From assembly GCA_016860565.1 (NCBI GenBank), contig BNGT01000005.1, positions 1 through 41,188 on the forward strand: a DNA stretch of 41,188 bases, written 5' to 3'. Below are positions 32,491-41,188 of this stretch, piece by piece. A model generated the notes under the pieces. That model saw only the letters and a program-made list of their open reading frames with translations, was not told the origin of the DNA and did not search any database. The position numbers and the translations under genes are program-made. The DNA comes from Candidatus Mesenet longicola (GTDB lineage Bacteria > Pseudomonadota > Alphaproteobacteria > Rickettsiales > Anaplasmataceae). The first letter of the stretch is position 1; the number at the start of each line of letters is the position of its first letter.

Positions 32491-33468
32491 CTATTTAAGT
32501 AATCCTATTTCTTGATAATATTTTTTTGCTCCATCATGTAGTGGTGCAAAATTCTCTTTTACCATATCCTCCTTTTGCAAATTACTCAGTGCTCCACTTA
32601 TATTTTTAAGCTCATCTAAATTGCTCATTGCATTTTTCACCAATTCATATGCTATATCCTCATCAAGATTAGATTTCGTTAGTAAAGATGCGTAAACAGC
32701 GATAGTTTTTGTGCTTTGTGGATTTCCTTTATATATATTACCTGGAATTATTCCAGATTTATAATAAGGATATTTCTCTTGTAATCTCTCTATATTTTTA
32801 TCATCTATAGGGATAAACACGGTATCACAAGAATACGTTACTTCTTGCATAGTGCCATTTGGGTGCCCAATTACATCTGCCATTACATCTATCTTATTAT
32901 CACATAATGCCTGTGCTTGTTCAGATGTTTTAAGCTCTGACGCTACAGCAAAGTCTTTTTTTGTCCAATTATTTACATCCATAAGTGCTGTCATCATGCT
33001 CCTAACTCCAGTTCCTGGTGCACCTATATTTACTCTTCCGCCCTTTATATCGTTAACTGTATTAATGTTAGAGCCTTTTCTAGCTACAAGAGTAAAGTAT
33101 TCTTTATGCATTGAAAAAAGGAGCCTTAAATCATGCATCGGCTTTAGCTTTGAAACTCCACTGCCATGATAAGCGATATATTCCCAATCTGATTGGGCAA
33201 TACCGATGTCAAAATCATCATTGCGCATTGAGTTTATATTATATGCGCCTCCCGTAGTGGAAGCAACTGAGCATATTATTTTTCCTTTATTACTATCTTG
33301 CGCAAGAAGCCTGCATATTGTGCTACCAATGGGATAGTAAATACCTGTGATTGAACCAGTACCTATATTTAAGAATTTTTTTTTACTTTCTTTTGCATGT
33401 GCATGAGCGGTGCACATTAAAGCTATAAAAATAAATAGTAGTATAAAATGTTTTATGTATTTTCTCAA
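32491..33468 (-). CDS. TAXI family TRAP-type solute-binding protein
   Basis: Signal peptide; NIGTGSITGIYYPIGSTICRLL, STTGGAYNINSMRNDDFDIGIAQSDW, GGRVNIGAPGTGVRSMM. Confidence 0.88.
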   Translation of the reverse strand: MRKYIKHFILLFIFIALMCTAHAHAKESKKKFLNIGTGSITGIYYPIGSTICRLLAQDSNKGKIICSVASTTGGAYNINSMRNDDFDIGIAQSDWEYIAYHGSGVSKLKPMHDLRLLFSMHKEYFTLVARKGSNINTVNDIKGGRVNIGAPGTGVRSMMTALMDVNNWTKKDFAVASELKTSEQAQALCDNKIDVMADVIGHPNGTMQEVTYSCDTVFIPIDDKNIERLQEKYPYYKSGIIPGNIYKGNPQSTKTIAVYASLLTKSNLDEDIAYELVKNAMSNLDELKNISGALSNLQKEDMVKENFAPLHDGAKKYYQEIGLLK

Positions 33469-33486
33469 TTTCGCTTCTGTTTAATA

Positions 33487-34206
33487 TTATAAAAGACTTT
33501 CAACTTTTTTTATAATATCAAAGAATTCATTAAAATTCAAGCTAGCACTGCCGATTAAGAATCCTGACAGTTTATTTGTACAGACTAATTCTTCAATATT
33601 TGTTAAATTGACAGAGCCACCATATATAATTTTTGACTTAACATGAGGCTGTATTATCTCTATGGTTTTAGTAATTAAAGAAATATCAGGTATGGACTTT
33701 TGCCCTATTGCCCAGACTGGCTCGTAAGCTACTGTATATTTATCTCTGTATTCTTCTTCATGTGGCAAGCAATCTCTGCATTGCTTCAATAGGACTTCTT
33801 CAGTTTTTTCTTTTTCTCTTTCAAGTAGTGTTTCTCCTATGCAAATAATAGGATGGAGTCCAACTGCTAAAGCAGCATAGGCTTTGGATTTTATTTTGTC
33901 GTCTGTTTCTCCACATAGTAACTTTCTTTCAGAATGCCCCAGTATTACATAACTGCAACCTAGATCAGATAACATTTTGGCACTTATCTCTCCCGTGTAA
34001 GCACCTTTTTCTTCATAATGACAGTTTTGTGCGCCCATTTTAATATGAGGAGTTAGCTCAATGTTGTCTGGCAGCACAGTAAATGGTGGACATACAACTA
34101 GCTCAATTTTTGTGCTTTGGAAGTATTCATTTAAACTCTGTATAAAATTTGTCAATGATGAACGTGAACCATTCATTTTCCAATTAGCAACTATTAAAAA
34201 AGACAT
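33487..34206 (-). CDS. tpiA: Triosephosphate isomerase
   Basis: VANWKMNGS, YVILGHSERK, VAYEPVWAIG, IIYGGSVN. Confidence 0.95.
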   Translation of the reverse strand: MSFLIVANWKMNGSRSSLTNFIQSLNEYFQSTKIELVVCPPFTVLPDNIELTPHIKMGAQNCHYEEKGAYTGEISAKMLSDLGCSYVILGHSERKLLCGETDDKIKSKAYAALAVGLHPIICIGETLLEREKEKTEEVLLKQCRDCLPHEEEYRDKYTVAYEPVWAIGQKSIPDISLITKTIEIIQPHVKSKIIYGGSVNLTNIEELVCTNKLSGFLIGSASLNFNEFFDIIKKVESLL

Positions 34207-34231
34207 CTTTGATATTTGAAGAAAATAAAAG

Positions 34232-34304
<73 letters not shown>

Positions 34305-34388
34305 GTAAATTCTAGATTTATATAAAAAAAGAGGTAAAGTCAATAGTCCTTCTTCTAAACTATAGTTTGATGATAATTCTATTTGCGC

Positions 34389-36350
34389 TCATTGACTTCG
34401 TTGTGAAGATGGATTTTGTTGTTCTACAACAACTTTCTGTAACTCAGAATTCTGTAGCCTCAAATTCTCATTTGTTGCTTTTTTTGTGCTAAAATCATTA
34501 GCCATACTTATTGTATCTCCACACTTCATATCAGATCTTACAGTAGTTAATACATCAATTGCTGTTGCTATACTTAATATTTTTACGTCACCAGTGGATT
34601 CATACACTATTAAAGGAGCAACAGCTAAAACCATTCTTGCTACGTTGTTATAGAAAAAGTCGTTAAAATATGTATCATCAGTTAGCTCATTGCTTGTACA
34701 ATACTTTACAATTTTATTAGCCCAATGTTTAGATGCTATTAAAGAACCAAAACGCATAAACTTCACTGCAGTATGAGCATAAAACATTGGATCTTCATAC
34801 CAATCAACAAGATCTTGAGTAAAGTACTTTCTAGCAAAAAAACATTGATACTCAAGCAATAATGTAATGGCTGTACTATAGTAGGTTATTCTTAGCCATC
34901 TCTTATAACTTGACATTTGCCTTTTCTCTTTAGCAGAAATAATTTTGTTAAAATCTACATCTTGCTTTCCAGTTAGTTTTTCATATACTTCCTTAAGTTT
35001 ATTCTTTGTATCCTCTCCTATTTGCTCATGTAGTAAGTAAAAGAAACGATTAATATGTTTATTATCAGGTTTCTTATCACCCTTTACTAGAGCTGCTGCT
35101 ATATTTTTATAAAAAAAATTTCTCAGCTCACATTTTACAAAGTGTGCAACCTTGGCTTGTTCTTCTATGATGCCAGCAGGAATAAGAAGGCGTAGAGCAG
35201 TTAAACCAAGTATTAGGTCCTTAGTATCATTTTGAATTAAATCAATAGGTTGCAGCATCATATTACTTAACCATCTGATTCCACTTGTTACTTTTGATAG
35301 CATATCATGTGAAAATGCTGGGATATTTTGATCTATAAATTGTATATCAGTAAATTTATTACTTTGGAAATTTTCTAATGTACAATTATTAATTTCTCTT
35401 GCTTTTGTATTTGAAAATAATATTTGTGGAAAAGAGGAAAAAATTTGCAATAAAGCAAGAGCAGTGCTAGGTGCAGCAATGTATTCATACCACCACTTAT
35501 CTTTTTCATCATCACATCCATATCTGATTCCAGTCATCGCAGCTACATAAGCAACGTATACTGCCGCTATTTTTCCTGAGTGCTTATTCACTGCATTTGA
35601 TACCTTTAACAAGATACTGATATATTTATTGTTAGAACTAAATTGCTCCTCTGCTTTCTGTATTATTTTGTTGGATTCCTCCTGACAAGATTTAAGTGTA
35701 TCAATTTCTTTTAAAAAGCTTAAACAAAGACTTTTTTCATTTTTATAATTTTCTGGTTCTTTTTTTGAACCTTCCAGTAAAAGTCTATTTTCCTGTGCAG
35801 TGCTTTCTTTCTTTGATTTATAGATTATTGCTTTTGCTAGATAACGACATAGAAAATATTTTTTAGTGAGTGGGTATGATATGTTTTCTAACACCTTTGC
35901 ACTTTCTATTATTTCTTTTTTCTTTTCTTGGTTTTTTCTTAGCAATTCGCTAGCAACTTCTACAAATTTACTAAATTCTATCGACTCCTCTAATTTTAAT
36001 TCAGTATTAAAGAATAAATTCACTACATCTTTTCCAACTTTTTCTTTTAATTTCTCTCTTAGAAACTCATCTAAGTGGTTAACAAACCCATTTAGATCAT
36101 TATCGGCATCGGTGATATCTATATCTTGATATTTTTGTGATACAATTATCTTTCTTACTTCTTGCGTTAATAAGAAATTCTTTTTTTCTGCAGCTAATGT
36201 ATTTAGCTTTTTATCCACAAACCACCTTTTGAGTGGATTGCCAAAGTTAAGAGTAAATATATCCTTAATGCTTTTAAAAGCTATCCTAACAGCAGCTTGC
36301 TGATTGTTATATAAGCTAAACTTTTTCTCTAAATTTTTTACTATATGCAT
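34389..36350 (-). CDS. Hypothetical protein (653 aa) with hydrophobic segments
   Basis: Intact ORF; hydrophobic stretches such as IAAPSTALALLQIFSSF and LILGLTALRLLIPAGII; no family recognised. Confidence 0.78.
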   Translation of the reverse strand: MHIVKNLEKKFSLYNNQQAAVRIAFKSIKDIFTLNFGNPLKRWFVDKKLNTLAAEKKNFLLTQEVRKIIVSQKYQDIDITDADNDLNGFVNHLDEFLREKLKEKVGKDVVNLFFNTELKLEESIEFSKFVEVASELLRKNQEKKKEIIESAKVLENISYPLTKKYFLCRYLAKAIIYKSKKESTAQENRLLLEGSKKEPENYKNEKSLCLSFLKEIDTLKSCQEESNKIIQKAEEQFSSNNKYISILLKVSNAVNKHSGKIAAVYVAYVAAMTGIRYGCDDEKDKWWYEYIAAPSTALALLQIFSSFPQILFSNTKAREINNCTLENFQSNKFTDIQFIDQNIPAFSHDMLSKVTSGIRWLSNMMLQPIDLIQNDTKDLILGLTALRLLIPAGIIEEQAKVAHFVKCELRNFFYKNIAAALVKGDKKPDNKHINRFFYLLHEQIGEDTKNKLKEVYEKLTGKQDVDFNKIISAKEKRQMSSYKRWLRITYYSTAITLLLEYQCFFARKYFTQDLVDWYEDPMFYAHTAVKFMRFGSLIASKHWANKIVKYCTSNELTDDTYFNDFFYNNVARMVLAVAPLIVYESTGDVKILSIATAIDVLTTVRSDMKCGDTISMANDFSTKKATNENLRLQNSELQKVVVEQQNPSSQRSQ

Positions 36351-36537
36351 AACATTTATTTCTTAAATAAGCTTAATATATTAATATTATACACTAATTG
36401 TCAAAGCATTTTTATCTAAATATTATAAAAAAATTTTTATGTTTTAGATGACATATGTGAAAAAAAGCATAAACTATTTAATAGTATATTAAACATTTTT
36501 CATTACCGTTTAAGATATAGCAAACTTGGGGGAGAAG

Positions 36538-37998
36538 ATGAGCGAGCTGCTAGTTAATACATTAAAGCAAGCTACAAGTGAGAATGATTATAGTGGTGTA
36601 GATGCAATAATAGAGCAAGGCATTCAAAAAATAGATGATCGTAACGATTTTCGCTATAATCTTTACAATCTTCGGCTTCTTGAGGATGATATTTTAATAC
36701 AAAAAAATTTAAGTGTCTTATTAGCACCATTTTTAAGTGAAAAATACATAAGAGCAATATTGAAAGATAAGAATTTATTAAATCAATTAAAAAGTTCAAA
36801 AGCAGAATTAAAAGTTGAAAAGATTAACTTTTTCACTGTAGTTGCAGGTGTAGTGAAAGAGAAAAAACTGCTAGACAAAATTTTAACATCACAAGATATA
36901 GAGCAAATTTATGCAGAGTGCTTACAGAATGGTTATAGTCATCAAGTGTATGGATTATTAGAAATTGCTGCTATGCATAATAATGTTGAGTTTATAGATG
37001 TATTCTTAAATAGAGCAGAGAAGGATATACTAAATAAGGTTGAACAAACTAAACAACTGACAAGATCACAAGAATCTTTGAATAGCTTAGGGAGTGATGA
37101 ATCATGTGACTCGGGTCTTGGTTCTAATAGTAGCAATGAGTCAGATAGTGAATCATATGATTCAGTTGATACTTCTACAAATAATTATGAGCTAATTACG
37201 AATTTAGATAAATCTAATTTGCTATCTAATACTTTCACTAAGCAAAAAGCGTTAGAAGGATTAACAACTAATCTAGTAAACGTTTTATCTTCTGCGATAT
37301 CAATGGAAGCGTATGAGACCGTTAATTATCTATATGATAAGTTTAACAAAACTGATTCTATAGAGATGAAAGAAGCGTTCATTATTGCATTAGAACACGA
37401 TGCAGTAAGAAAAGAGTATGAGGGACAACAAACAGGACGTCCTAATTCAGTAAAAATAAAAAAGCTGATGGAAGAGTGGTATATAGTAAAAGATATTTAC
37501 TTAAAATTCCAAGCAACGAAAGATAATATAAACAAATTAGCACAAGCAGATTTTTACAAAAATCCTGAAGATTTTAAAGAAGAAATGAATGTTACTTATT
37601 TGTCACTTAATGAACTGAAAAATAGTGTAATAAGTGTTCTTCAAACTGCAGTAGATAAAAAAGATTATAGTTTGATTAAGAACTTGTCTGGTAACTTTAA
37701 TACTCAGTCTATAGATATAAAAGATGTATTTGATAAAGTACTGGAAAATGAGGATATACAAAGAGCCATAAAGAATTCGAGGAAGATTAAAAAGGTATTG
37801 TGTAATGATGAACAATCAATACTAAAGATGATGGGAGAATTAGTTTTGAAAATCAAAAATTTAATTGAGCAAATAATAAACTATTTTAGCATGGGAAAAG
37901 ATACTAAAAAACAGTCATCTACTGAAGATTTATCAACTTCGCCAAGTAGCAATATTAGTCCAAATTCGGTACATAATAATAAAGCTTTGTCAAGGTAA
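36538..37998 (+). CDS. Hypothetical protein with Ser/Asp-rich linker and degenerate helical repeats (ORF track starts at a TTG at 36526; ATG at 36538 preceded by gggggagaag is more likely)
   Basis: Good Shine-Dalgarno; repeats of LVNxLxxAxxxxxYxxVxxL; linker SDESCDSGLGSNSSNESDSESYDSVD. Confidence 0.8.
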   Translation: MSELLVNTLKQATSENDYSGVDAIIEQGIQKIDDRNDFRYNLYNLRLLEDDILIQKNLSVLLAPFLSEKYIRAILKDKNLLNQLKSSKAELKVEKINFFTVVAGVVKEKKLLDKILTSQDIEQIYAECLQNGYSHQVYGLLEIAAMHNNVEFIDVFLNRAEKDILNKVEQTKQLTRSQESLNSLGSDESCDSGLGSNSSNESDSESYDSVDTSTNNYELITNLDKSNLLSNTFTKQKALEGLTTNLVNVLSSAISMEAYETVNYLYDKFNKTDSIEMKEAFIIALEHDAVRKEYEGQQTGRPNSVKIKKLMEEWYIVKDIYLKFQATKDNINKLAQADFYKNPEDFKEEMNVTYLSLNELKNSVISVLQTAVDKKDYSLIKNLSGNFNTQSIDIKDVFDKVLENEDIQRAIKNSRKIKKVLCNDEQSILKMMGELVLKIKNLIEQIINYFSMGKDTKKQSSTEDLSTSPSSNISPNSVHNNKALSR

Positions 37999-38141
37999 TA
38001 AAATATTATATCAATCCATAAAATTACTTAAAATACTAAATCTTAAGTCACCTACTTAACTATATAAATTCATATTCCAAATCCTTATATTTAGATTTAA
38101 TTCCTTTTGCTTAATTTGAAGATAGGTTATTCATCATTAGC

Positions 38142-38170
38142 TTGACCTTATGGGTTTTAACGTTTAAATT
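38142..38170 (+). promoter_or_regulatory. Putative gyrA promoter
   Basis: TTGACC (38142-38147), 17-bp spacer, TAAATT (38165-38170), upstream of gyrA start at 38194. Confidence 0.35.
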
Positions 38171-38193
38171 TAATCTTTAAATAGTTAAGAAAG

Positions 38194-41013
38194 ATGGCTG
38201 ATAATATCATCACAATTTCAATAGAGAAAGAATTAGAAGAATCTTATCTCTCTTACGCCATGAGCGTAATTATGGGGCGTGCACTACCTGATATTCGCGA
38301 TGGCTTAAAACCAGTACATAGAAGAATCTTATATGCAATGCATAAAGCTGGTTTTGATTATGGTAAGCCTTATCGCAAGTCAGCAAGAATTGTAGGTGAC
38401 GTCATGGGTAAATATCATCCACATGGGGACGCAGCAATTTATGATGCTATGGCTAGAATGGCGCAAGATTTCTCTATTCTGCATCCTCTAGTTGATGGAC
38501 AAGGTAACTGGGGCTCAATTGATGATGATCCTCCAGCAGCTATGAGATATACTGAAGCTCGTTTTCAAAAGATAACTCACTATTTAGTAAATGATATAAA
38601 TGAAGATACAGTCGATTTTCGTCCTAATTATGATGGTAATGAATCTGAGCCTGTAGTACTGCCAGCTGAATTTCCCAATCTACTTGTAAATGGCACAGAA
38701 GGTATTGCTGTTGGCATAGCAACCAATATTCCTACCCATAATTTAGGAGAAGTTATTGATGCCTGCTTGCTATATATAGATAACTCTGAAATTACTGTTG
38801 AGAATATACTGGCTGTTATGCCGGGGCCAGATTTCCCTACAGGAGGCGTCATTTTAGGCAAAACTGCTATAAGATCAGCGTTCACTACCGGCAGGGGGAT
38901 AATTACTGTACAAGGAAAAACTCATATTGAAGATTTGCCTCAGGAAAAACAGGCGATTGTTATCGATGAGATTCCTTATCAGGTAAATAAAGCAAAATTA
39001 GTCACGAAAATCGTTGAACTAGTAAAAGAAAAGAAAGTTGAAGATATTGTAGATATTAGAGATGAATCTGATAAATCAGGAATTAGAGTTGTAATAGAGC
39101 TAAAAAGAAATGCTTCTACTGAATTTATATTAAACCAAATATTTGTTCTAACTGACCTGCGTAGTAGATTTAGTATAAACATGAATGTACTTCATGGTAA
39201 TGCACCAATACAGGCGTCAATAAAGGAAATGATAGCAGCTTTTATTGAATTTAGAAAAGAAGTATTAATTAGAAGAACTAAATTTAGACTAAAAAAAACA
39301 AGAGAAAAAGCCCATATTTTTATAGGACTTTACGTTGCAGTTTTAAATATTGATGAGGTTATATCAATAATTCGTGGTGCTAAAGATCCAGCAGAAGCGT
39401 GTAAGCAGTTGTTAGAAAAGAAATGGAATACCTCTGCTGAGATAAGAGAGATGATAAAACTTATTACTGATTCTGACCCTTTTCAAAAAGATTCATATTA
39501 TCAATTAACCGAAGCTCAAGCTAAAGCTATCTTAGATATGAAGCTACAACGTTTAACAGGGCTTGAAAAAGAAAAGTTGGAGCATGAACTTAAGCTCATG
39601 CTTGATCTTATTAAAGAATATATTGACTTTTTAGGCTCAGAAGAAAAGTTGATGGAGGCAATAAAATTAAATTTACAAGAGATTAAAACAAAATTTGCTC
39701 AACCAAGAAGGACTGTAATAGAAGAAGGTAATGTTGAATATGAGGCTGAAGATTTAATACCACAAGAAGATATGGTGGTTACTGTTACAATGAACGGCTA
39801 CATAAAACGAGTAAAACTTTCACACTATAGAACTCAAAGACGAGGTGGTAAAGGCAAATTAGGACAAGCAGTTAAGGAAGAGGATGTCACCACAAAGTTA
39901 TTTGTTGTAAACACCCATACTAGTGTTCTATTTTTTTCTAATATCGGTAGGGTATATAAGCTCAAGGTTTACAAACTACCGCTAGCTGAACCAACTGCGC
40001 GTGGTAGATCTCTTGTGAACATATTTCCACTTTCTGAAGGTGAGACTATTACAAACGTTATGCCTTTGCCGCAAGAAAATGACAATCAAAATCTAAACAT
40101 AATTTTTGCAACCGCTTATGGTAATATAAGACGCAATGCTTTAGCTGATTTTGAGTATGTCCAAAGTAATGGTAAAACAGCAATACTTTTATCTGAAGGT
40201 GATAAATTGATATCTGTAGAAGTGTGTAAAGAAGGTGATCATGTTTTCTTATCCACTAAGACTGGTAAAAGTATTAGATTTCCTGCAAGTGGTGTACGTC
40301 AATTTAAAAGTAGAACATCTGATGGAGTAAGAGCAATAAAGCTGCAACAGGGAGATAGCGTTATTTCAATGTCAGTACTAAATGGCTATGCTGAAGTATC
40401 AGACATGAAAGATAGTAATGGTATGGATTCAGATATAGAAGATACTAATAATAGTATTATAGGCTCAGACGTAGAAGATGATATACAAGATATTTCAGAT
40501 GAAGTAGGAATGACATCAGAGATAAGAAATATATACCTAAAAGTACCACTGACAAAACGTATAGAAGCAGCAAAAAATATGGAAGCTTCAGGTAGTACAA
40601 AAAAGTTAATAGATGAACTGGGTTTAAAACAAGAAACATTTGTCAATATGGCAATAAATGAGCAGCTTATTTTAAGCGTAACTGAAAATGGCTTTGGTAA
40701 AAGAACTTCTGCTTATGAATATAGAGTTACAAGACGAGGTGGTGTTGGTATTACCAATATATTAACAACCAAAAGAAATGGTAAGGTAATAGCTAGTTTT
40801 TCTGTAGAATATACAGATAATATAATGTTAATTACAGATCAAGGTAAATTAATCCGTATAGAAGTAAATGATATAAGAGTTGCAGGGCGGAGTACTCAAG
40901 GAGTTATTTTATTCAAGACTGAACCTAATGAAAAGGTAGTATCAGTTGCAAAAGTTGTTGATGCTGAATCTCCTGTAGTTGAAGATTTAGAGGTAATAAC
41001 TGACGCAATATAA
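38194..41013 (+). CDS. gyrA: DNA gyrase subunit A
   Basis: [62 protein letters not shown], GyrA-box QRRGGKG; six-blade CTD repeats. Confidence 0.95.
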   Translation: MADNIITISIEKELEESYLSYAMSVIMGRALPDIRDGLKPVHRRILYAMHKAGFDYGKPYRKSARIVGDVMGKYHPHGDAAIYDAMARMAQDFSILHPLVDGQGNWGSIDDDPPAAMRYTEARFQKITHYLVNDINEDTVDFRPNYDGNESEPVVLPAEFPNLLVNGTEGIAVGIATNIPTHNLGEVIDACLLYIDNSEITVENILAVMPGPDFPTGGVILGKTAIRSAFTTGRGIITVQGKTHIEDLPQEKQAIVIDEIPYQVNKAKLVTKIVELVKEKKVEDIVDIRDESDKSGIRVVIELKRNASTEFILNQIFVLTDLRSRFSINMNVLHGNAPIQASIKEMIAAFIEFRKEVLIRRTKFRLKKTREKAHIFIGLYVAVLNIDEVISIIRGAKDPAEACKQLLEKKWNTSAEIREMIKLITDSDPFQKDSYYQLTEAQAKAILDMKLQRLTGLEKEKLEHELKLMLDLIKEYIDFLGSEEKLMEAIKLNLQEIKTKFAQPRRTVIEEGNVEYEAEDLIPQEDMVVTVTMNGYIKRVKLSHYRTQRRGGKGKLGQAVKEEDVTTKLFVVNTHTSVLFFSNIGRVYKLKVYKLPLAEPTARGRSLVNIFPLSEGETITNVMPLPQENDNQNLNIIFATAYGNIRRNALADFEYVQSNGKTAILLSEGDKLISVEVCKEGDHVFLSTKTGKSIRFPASGVRQFKSRTSDGVRAIKLQQGDSVISMSVLNGYAEVSDMKDSNGMDSDIEDTNNSIIGSDVEDDIQDISDEVGMTSEIRNIYLKVPLTKRIEAAKNMEASGSTKKLIDELGLKQETFVNMAINEQLILSVTENGFGKRTSAYEYRVTRRGGVGITNILTTKRNGKVIASFSVEYTDNIMLITDQGKLIRIEVNDIRVAGRSTQGVILFKTEPNEKVVSVAKVVDAESPVVEDLEVITDAI

Positions 41014-41188
41014 ATCTATAATATTAATTATATTAGAAAAATCTTTAAATATAAGATTAATAAAAGGAAAATTTCAATATTTATAATCTAAAAATTTATT
41101 TCATATCAAAACCATGTAATTAAAAAGAAAAATTTAAAATTTGTTTCATCTTATAATTGTTTTATAGAGTTCTCTGAATCATTATTTA

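Overview
AT-rich window that by gene content (isc operon, split Mrp antiporter genes, ankyrin protein, IS remnants) looks like a Rickettsiales/Anaplasmataceae endosymbiont, most likely Wolbachia; the taxon is an inference and was not searched. About 30 coding regions are supported. Recognisable housekeeping genes: xerC, putA, folP, gyrB, an M16 peptidase, five small Mrp/Mnh antiporter subunits, ccmH, fdx-hscA-hscB-iscA-iscU-iscS plus an IscR-IscS fusion, an alpha/beta hydrolase, truA, a DUF721 gene, trmB, tsaD, a TAXI-type solute-binding protein, tpiA, tRNA-Thr(TGT) and gyrA. Between them lie fast-evolving or unrecognised genes: a 1360-aa membrane protein, a 653-aa membrane protein, a glycine-zipper protein, an ankyrin-repeat gene with a probable C-terminal frameshift, a 343-aa ORF, a 490-aa ORF with a Ser/Asp-rich linker, and a 300-aa disordered protein with a Pro-rich patch and a C-terminal WH2/GAB-like motif. 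Most interesting observations: (1) the Rrf2/IscR domain fused in frame to a second cysteine desulfurase, (2) a dyad overlapping opposed promoters upstream of it, (3) the actin-binding-like motif in the 300-aa protein, (4) a DSGLGS motif resembling a beta-TrCP degron in the 490-aa protein, (5) ankyrin repeat shuffling and C-terminal frameshift. No CRISPR array, rRNA or prophage module was seen.
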